DNA of 64,000 nucleotides from Adenophora triphylla var. japonica (Eukaryota; Streptophyta; Magnoliopsida; Asterales; Campanulaceae). The notes beneath the pieces were generated by a model. The model saw only the letters and a program-made list of their open reading frames with translations, was not told the DNA's origin and did no database searches. Shown here in pieces: positions 57,590 through 64,000 of this stretch (position 1 is the first letter of the stretch; each line of letters opens with the position of its first letter). A program made the translations under genes and the position numbers. The DNA is taken from assembly GCA_022495995.1 (NCBI GenBank), contig JAFEMH010001290.1, positions 435,487 through 499,486 of the forward strand. Direction: 5' to 3'.

Positions 57590-57930
57590 AGATTAGTTTT
57601 AATACTCCCTTTGTTCCATAATGTTTTCGATTATGGTTATATTTCTTTTTAATAATCCGTCTGGTCCTATAATGTTTTATTACCTATAATTTAGAATAAT
57701 TTTAATACTCTCTCTCGTCCCATAATACTTTTTCTTATGATTATATTTCTTTTTAATACTCCATCTCGTCCCATATTGTTTTTAAACTATAATTTAGATT
57801 AGTTTTAATACTCTCTCGTCCCATAATATTTTTGGGTATGATTATATTTCTTTTTAATACTCTCTCTGTCCTATCATATTTTTTTTTTTTTTTTGAGTTA
57901 TAATTTAGATTAGTTTTAACTCCCGTTGTC
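57590..57930. repeat. ~120-bp tandem repeat within the Helitron
   Basis: Units of TTTAGATTAGTTTTAATACTC..CGTCCCATAATRTTTT..ATGATTATATTTCTTTTTAATACTC occur about three times, with a Stowaway-like CTCTCTCGTCCCATAAT core. They sit between the Rep and helicase halves. AT-rich sequence without genes continues to 58180. Confidence 0.7.
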
Positions 57931-58184
57931 CCAAAAAATTAATTGAAGAAAAACATAAATCACTAATCAAATTATAGCTTCAAGGAAATATAAATCCATG
58001 TATAGCTTCAAAGTAAACATCTCGAACATCAACAAAATCATAACATAATATCATAAATCACTTATCTATATCTATTAACTCCTTAGTAACTATATTTATA
58101 AAGTAATTTTAGTATATTAATTTTTACTTATAATTGGCATAATTTTACTTATATATTTAAATTATTTTGTATAACTCATAGGAC

Positions 58185-60117
58185 ATAAGCTTCAGTGAGG
58201 AACAAATCAAGAATATTGCTTTGGTGGAGATAGAAAAGTTGTTCGAAACAATAATAGTAAATGCTTTGATAAATTTGGGGACATGCCTAAACCATTATAC
58301 AAAGGACATTGAAGATGTTGAAAATATGCTTATTTTAGAGGAGACATCTTATGATATTTGATGAGATGAAAGCCGAGCATTCCAAAGTTATTTCCACAAC
58401 CTGACACCGAGCAAAAGGGTGTTTACGATAAAATTATTTCAAACTGTTGATAGGGGTGATGGTGGTGTATTTTTCTTATATGGTTATGGAGGTACCGGTA
58501 AAGAAACATTCTTATGGAGGACTTTCAGTGGTTCTCGCCTTAAGAAGCTATGGGGAAATTGTTCTTCCAAGAGCTTCCAAAGGGAATTGCTTCTTTGCTA
58601 CTTCCTAAGGGTAGACCGCACATTCAAGGTTTGGCATCCCTATACAAAGGTCGACGAGAGTTCTACTTGCAAGAAATTAAGGCCTCGGGTACAGATGAGA
58701 CAGACTTCTACAAAAACAAAGCTAATTATTTGGGATGAAGCTCCAATGGCGCATAGACATTGTTTTGAGGCCGTGATCGTAGTTTACTTCGGATGTCTTA
58801 CGTTCAACAAATGGCAGATGCTTCCAAAAGCCGTTTGGTGGTGCGGTCATTGTACTCTGAGGTGACTTTAGTGCGGATTCTACCAATGCTTGTTCCTAAA
58901 GGTAACAGTGCATGATATTGTTCATGCCTCAATTTGTTCGTCTTATCTTTGGAGTTATCAGAGGTACTAAGGTTGACTCAAAACATGAGATTGCGTAATC
59001 ATTATTTATTCATTATTAATGTGGTTACGTGTTCTCGAGTCGTTATAATTAATTAAATTGCATCAAACTTAATGTAGGTTGGTTCTTCCGACGGCCGAGG
59101 AGATAAGAGACTTTGCTCAATGGATATTATCGGTTGGAGATGGTGTTGCTGGGGAAGATAATGACGGAGAGGTTGATATTAGTTTGCCCCAAGAAATATT
59201 GGTTCGAGATTCTTCAAATCCTATTCCAAAAATCGTTGAATGCATATATCCTGACTTATTACGAAACAAGGATGTCGAAGGATTTTTCCATAGTCGAGTC
59301 CGTCCTTGCTCCAACTAACGATACGGTTGATAGTATTAATGATTATGTTATGTCACTATTTCCCGGAGAGGAGAAGATATACTGAAGTTCTACGATGCGA
59401 TATGTGTAGAAGAGGAGGACGACACTGGAATGAAGATATTTTCTCACCGTAATTTATAAATATGATCAAATGTTCAGATTGCCGAACCATATTCTTAAGT
59501 CGAAGGTTGGATGTATAGTTATGCTCTTGAGAAATCTCAACCGTGCCTTAGAAAGTTATGCAATGGCACCAGATTAATTGTTACGCGATTAGGTAATCAT
59601 TACTAAATATAAATTCTAAATTGTGTAAAATGTAAAACTAATTTCTTCAACACGTATAGGTAAGCACGTTGTTGTAGGGAAGATGCTTTCGGGAAGAATG
59701 CGGGAATGGAAGTGACAATACCTAGAATGGTAATGTCTCCTTCGGATTTGTCCAAATTTCCAAATGATTCAAGCTTAAGACAATTTCCACTTTCCGTGTC
59801 TTTTGCTATGACAATAAATAAGAGCCAGGGCAATCACTCTCTCACGTTGGTTTATATCTTCCAACGCCGGCTACCATGGCCATTGTATGTTGTATTATCT
59901 AGAGTTACTAGCAAAAATGGTCTTAAAGTTATTATAGGTGATTCAGACGATGCATCGGACGACAAGACGCCGAATGTGGTGTATAAGGAAATATTTGACA
60001 GCCGTGATTTTCGTGTATTCGTAGTATTTTCAAAAACACTTTTATTGTATTTTGTCTTAGTTTTTCTTTTTTATTTTTTGCTATTTTTAAATTTTATTGG
60101 GATGCGAGAGAATATTT
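58185..60117 (+). pseudogene. Helitron PIF1-like helicase region, degraded
   Basis: Plus-strand blocks: Walker A YGYGGTGKETFLW (58476-58516), with an extra Glu codon inside the usual GKT; Walker B LIIWDEAPMAHR (about 58720-58760); TQNMRLR (near 58977); a linker from 59079 (EEIRDFAQWILSVGDG); NDTVDSINDYVMSLFPGEE (59320-59380); and the C-terminal PLSVSFAMTINKSQG plus YVVLSRVTSKNGLKVII (59785-59940). These are PIF1-family helicase motifs in order, in several frames with stops, and with poor-quality intervening stretches. It once unwound DNA for the Helitron; now dead. Helitron ends (5' TC, 3' hairpin-CTAG) were not located. Confidence 0.85.
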
Positions 60118-60990
60118 GACTTCCATCTTACATATTTCATTTACGCATGGTCGGAACCGTCAAGGCCGTAAAAGGGAGAAAAGTTATGGTTCTTAAGCCT
60201 TCGAATGACAGTTTGTTCCTATCTCTCTTCGATTGATCACCACGATTTTGACTTTTATTAAATGAAATGAATTTTAATTTTGTTTTCGTTATTTTGTTAT
60301 TGGCAGAGGTGGAGAGATTGAAGGAAAGAGCACAAGACTGAGAAGGAGGTGGGACCCGTGGAAGATGTGTTTCACCATTGAAGGATAATTCTGAAGATGG
60401 AGGGGTAAAATTGTCAATTAACGACGTCGACAAGAAGAAATGGATGAGCTCGCTAACTCGGACTCGCCGGCGCTCGAATTGAAAAGCCGCATATCAATAA
60501 AACTAAACTTTTTACTATTTTATATATTGTATCCAATATTCACATGCACAAGATTCTATAATTATTGAGATCCAACTTCTTATGGATTGAAAATTGTACA
60601 TAATGTGTTCAATTAGGTCACTCCTAGAATTGCGTATAATGTTCTCAAACGAGAGAAAATGTTCGTAGTCGAGGGGTTTATTCCATGTATATTCGTTGTA
60701 TTTCGACATTACTTTTACTTACTCCAAGGTGGAAAAGAATGAGAAATTAAGACCTATCTCGAATAAATAAAGGGTTTGTTTAATCGTTACAAAACCATGA
60801 AACAAAACATTTTAGTTTGGTATCTACAAATTGGAGTCAATTCGCTTTAGTTTTTTTTCCTTCCAAAACGATGGTTCTTGAAAGCTCGCTAATATATCTC
60901 CAAAATCCAAAAAACAAACGAAGTAACGCAATCAACGTCGAAATCCAAGGAGTGAAAATCAATCGACGCAACTAACTTGGAGAATTGGTA
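60118..60990. other. Sequence after the Helitron helicase
   Basis: No firm gene. The minus strand at 60137-60480 has an open, Ser/Pro/Thr-rich 98-codon frame preceded by GC-richer sequence. It could be captured DNA near a Helitron end, or a promoter segment. Bases 60500-60990 are AT-rich. Confidence 0.35.
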
Positions 60991-61390
60991 ATTGATTTAA
61001 CTCCCAAACATGCTATAAGTTCTTGGAGTGTAAATCGGTGAAACCAACCCGTAAAAACCGAGTTGACCATGGCTCGATATTAGGATCATCGGAAGAAACG
61101 GAAGAGCTACCACCGGAAAGAGACGCCGACGCCGATCCCAATCCAACTCCGACATGATCCGTAGTACCCAAAGACGTCTAGAGAAGACAAATTGACTACT
61201 GAGGGCAATCCGGATGCCCTCGATCCGACCCACCGGAGGTGAGGACCGTGACGGAGGTCGAGGAAGACGATCTAGGGAGCTCCAATGGTGAGAAATTGGC
61301 TTCGCGTATAGATAGAGAAAGGAGAGAGAGAGAGAGGCATTTTCCCGTTTAGAGAGAGAAGCTCTGTGTTGTGAGAAAAAAAAACCTTTT
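60991..61390 (-). other. Gene-front-like segment of unknown identity
   Basis: On the minus strand, CT-rich leader sequence (61390-61310) leads into GC-rich DNA. Two overlapping frames look protein-like: one with MGRIEGIRIALSSQFVFSRR (starting 61233), and one with VGLGSASASLSGGSSSVSSDD followed by EPWSTRFLRVGFTDLHSKNL and a stop near 61018. A single-base shift between frames would join parts of the region. I do not recognise the family. It could be the broken first exon of a host gene or captured cargo. Confidence 0.35.
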
Positions 61391-62732
61391 CTCCAAGATT
61401 CCTTAATTGGATATTTCCATTATCCCAACATTTTTTTTTTGAAAAAAATTCAATTAAATTACACTAATCATTAATTAATAAGCAGAAAAGAGTGATTCAA
61501 AATAACTCAGAATCGTAACCCTTTAACTTTAAGCATTCATATAATATAATTGTGCATGTAATACAATATTAAGCGCATTAAAAAAATACAATACATCCTT
61601 TTCACTATCATGAATCTTAACCTTCTAAGTAGCTCCGACTTCGCTCATAATCAACTTGATTTAAACCCACAATTTCAACATCTATCAACTCATTTCTCAC
61701 ACACCTAGCCATGAGCTTATCCTCTAAGTTAATACGCAAATAGATTCATTTTAAATGAAAAAGGCTAAAAAGAATAAATTATTAAGATCCTCGACAAATA
61801 TGCAAATAGCCATATGGCTCATCAAGGGAAGCGTTAGATCGTAGAGTTCATTCCCATCCGTAATCATAACATTAACATTTTGATTCAGTATCATTGAACA
61901 ACTCTCGAACTTTGTGTATTGTTCCCGAGATGTAGTATAATCCAAAACAAGATTGAATAGTGTATAGTGATTAGATTTGGTTTGTGGTTGAACGAAAGCC
62001 ATCTAAGAGATTAGGATGACAACCAAGATGGGTGCATAAATTTTCCCAATTGGGGACAAATGCACTCCCGATATACGGTTGGCCCTATTGAAAAAAACTC
62101 AATTATTTCTTAAATAAAATTGTTAGGCTACAACAGGATTCACCCAAAAAAGAGTCTCGAGTGCGTAATGCCTAATAAAGAACAAAGAACCAAATCGGGC
62201 ACATCCAATCAAAATGCTAAATCCACTAACTTCCAAACATTTCAAAATAAAATAGTACGAGTACTACAAAATCCAAATGAATACCAATTCTAGCTACTAC
62301 ATCTCCAACTCATAGAAATTCAATTACAATACATGTTCTAGACATAAAGTCAACTCGGTCAAACTTTCAAACACTGGCAAACACGATACTCTAATGACTT
62401 CCGATTAATCCAAATCACAAATACCCCTTTCACATATAATCAAACAATTCCCACAAGGGTAATCTCTAAATACCTTGAATTTCATTAAAGGCAACAAATT
62501 TATCAAAAAAAAAAAAAAAAAAAAGATTAAATAAAAAGTTAACCCACCTTCTTTCTAGATCCATGGAGGAGAAATGAAACTAACGAAGAACACCATCCAT
62601 GGAGGATTCGTGGGTGTTTGGAGAAATCTGTTTCGTGCTCCAAAATTTGTAGGATAGGGGAGAGAGAAAGAGAAATGAAAAATTAACTTTTGATTTTTTG
62701 ATTGAATGGTTAGTGTCCAAATTGTAGTTAAC

Positions 62733-62779
<47 letters not shown>

Positions 62780-62937
62780 GATTTTTGTAGTTAACTTTAA
62801 AATATGCCTTTTTAACAAGAAAATCGTTATTATTCACCAAAATAAATTTTCAATCTGGACATGTTAATAGTAATTTTTTAATATATTATATTTTTTTATT
62901 AAAAATGTATCTTATTATTAATACTTACTCCCTCCCA
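61391..62937. other. AT-rich intergenic sequence with long homopolymers
   Basis: No gene recognised. Poly(A) run at about 62503-62523 and a very long poly(T) run of about 45 bases at 62734-62778, with CT/GA-rich sequence between. These could mark retroposon tails or an assembly-fragile tract. Confidence 0.5.
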
Positions 62938-63184
62938 GTCCACATCTCAGCTAGATACTTTTAAAGGAGGTGTAAAGCGCGTAACTAAGAAAAGCAAGCG
63001 AGAGAAAAATATTGTGAAAAGTACTAAAAGGTTGAAAGTAGGGAGAGAGAGTGAGCTGGGAATAATAGTGATTTGATTTGGTAAGATGAGAGTAAAAATC
63101 TTACCATTTTCTACGATCAAGTTTGGAAGGCGAAGCTACCCTAAATGGAAATTAGTATCAGTTTCTCAAAGGATCTGGAGGGAG
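62938..63184. mobile_element. Stowaway-like MITE
   Basis: Starts CTCCCTCCCAGTCC after TA (62936-62937) and ends ATCTGGAGGGAG before TA (63185-63186), 247 bp. Inner inverted similarity is weak beyond ~12 bp. Confidence 0.65.
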
Positions 63185-63773
63185 TATTTATGAAAGAAGA
63201 AAAAAAGTGTTTAACGAAAGGGAGTATTTTTTAGAAGGGTAAATATGTCATTTGTAATATTTTTGTTACGCTTAAATTAGCGTTTTGATTTGATACACCA
63301 TACACATTTCTCAAAGAAAATGTTCCGCTTTCAAAAGCTCCCTTTTTATAAACTCTGTTTCGTCTTAAAAATCTCCTTTTTATATAAGCTCGTGTATCAG
63401 ACGTGGTCTTCATGGGAACGCGCAAAGATTTTCAACGTTATACCGGACTTCGGACGTGATCGCAATTCCTTTCCCCTGAAACATTCTTTCGCGTCGACTT
63501 CTCGGGTTGAACGTTCGTTTACCCACTTTCACCGCAATCCCAAATCCTGGCCTTATTCTACTCTCATCAATAATTATGAATAACCAAAGCATATTTTCAG
63601 TATGCTTAATTTAATCTTTGGTTGGCATTTTAATATCCCCGTCAGCACCGAAACGCAAGTTGGTGACAAGTAGAACACGATAACAAACTCAACATTTGAA
63701 AGAGAGAAAATCCAACTTGGTTGAGATTCAGTCATCACTCCCTCTCCACCCAACATGCCACGATCTGTTTCCA
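63185..63773. other. Upstream region of the 14-3-3 gene
   Basis: No ORF of interest. Contains CTTTTTATA-type repeats at 63350-63385 and GC-richer sequence at 63410-63540. Presumably promoter sequence. Confidence 0.4.
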
Positions 63774-63781
63774 TATATAAA
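63774..63781 (+). promoter_or_regulatory. TATA box of the 14-3-3 gene
   Basis: TATATAAA, followed about 30 bp later by CATTTCCCC and a CTCTCTCT leader. The ATG lies 124 bp downstream. Spacing fits a normal plant core promoter. Confidence 0.7.
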
Positions 63782-63897
63782 CCCGCCCAATTTTCACGCC
63801 TCATTTCCCCATTCTCATTCTCTTCTCTCTCTAAAAAGCTCCGTCTGTCATCATCTAAATCTTTTTCTCCTGAAGAATTAATAGTTCAAAACAAACA

Positions 63898-63971
63898 ATG
63901 GCGACAGAGAAGGACAGAGAGACCCATGTTTACATGGCCAAGCTCTCCGAACAAGCCGAGCGTTATGAAGG
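63898..63971 (+). CDS. 14-3-3 protein, first coding exon (gene continues beyond the window)
   Basis: The ATG in context AACAATGGCG opens a frame encoding [19 protein letters not shown] then AERYE. This is the conserved N-terminus of plant 14-3-3 proteins (helix A with YMAKL and the AERY signature that starts helix B). 14-3-3 proteins are dimeric cytosolic/nuclear adaptors that bind phosphoserine/phosphothreonine motifs in clients. The frame meets a splice donor GG|GTATCA at 63972 after 24 full codons, followed by T-rich intron sequence to the window edge. Which isoform it is cannot be told from one exon, though the start resembles non-epsilon types. Confidence 0.9.
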
Positions 63972-64000
63972 GTATCATTTTTTTTTTTGCATACATTTGA

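Noticed and set aside
62555..62840. Lys-rich minus-strand frames
   Set aside because: Produced by the poly(T) run (AAA codons).
63755..64000. Plus-strand frame running through the 14-3-3 leader
   Set aside because: Different frame from the conserved 14-3-3 start at 63898 and includes the TATA box and leader.

Overview
This is nuclear DNA from a flowering plant, very probably a eudicot. It holds two intron-containing host genes on the + strand: a QUASIMODO2-LIKE putative pectin methyltransferase (about 43.7-53.6 kb) and the start of a 14-3-3 gene (63.9 kb to the right edge). Nearly everything else is transposable-element DNA. The species cannot be fixed from the sequence.

Layout. Bases 1-18112 are one large, decayed, GC-richer Ty3/gypsy element of the Tat/Ogre type on the - strand. 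Read right to left it has LTR, leader, gag, protease, RT, RNase H and integrase, then an antisense gene-like cargo, then several different tandem-repeat arrays, then a second LTR cut by the window edge. Bases 18113-22823 hold a broken Ty1/copia element (-) whose gag region is split by a solo LTR. Bases 22824-27008 hold a second, better preserved copia element (-). It has lost its 3' end and is flanked by two copies of the same ~248 bp host sequence.

Bases 27.8-37.2 kb carry nested DNA transposons with readable target-site duplications: two copies of a palindrome-rich fold-back MITE (9-bp TSD), a ~2.4 kb CACTA-like element and a ~5.3 kb non-autonomous hAT-like element (8-bp TSD). Bases 37.5-40.5 kb hold a decayed hAT transposase gene split by a tRNA-derived SINE, with a Stowaway MITE beside it. 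Bases 41.2-43.6 kb hold a mini-Helitron, a Harbinger-like element, an LTR remnant and two MITEs.

The QUL gene has eight coding exons totalling 613 codons. One 4.4 kb intron has absorbed an RTE LINE fragment, a MITE and tandem duplications, and another intron contains a second mini-Helitron. Downstream are AT-rich repeats, a decayed autonomous-type Helitron (Rep plus PIF1-like helicase, 56.3-60.1 kb), a gene-like minus-strand segment of unknown identity (61.0-61.4 kb), a Stowaway-like MITE and the 14-3-3 promoter with first exon.

The most unusual signal is a recurring architecture. Several unrelated elements each carry their own short CG-centred palindrome in multiple copies. Two of them space 12-bp palindromes exactly 22 bp apart. 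I know of no named feature that describes this.
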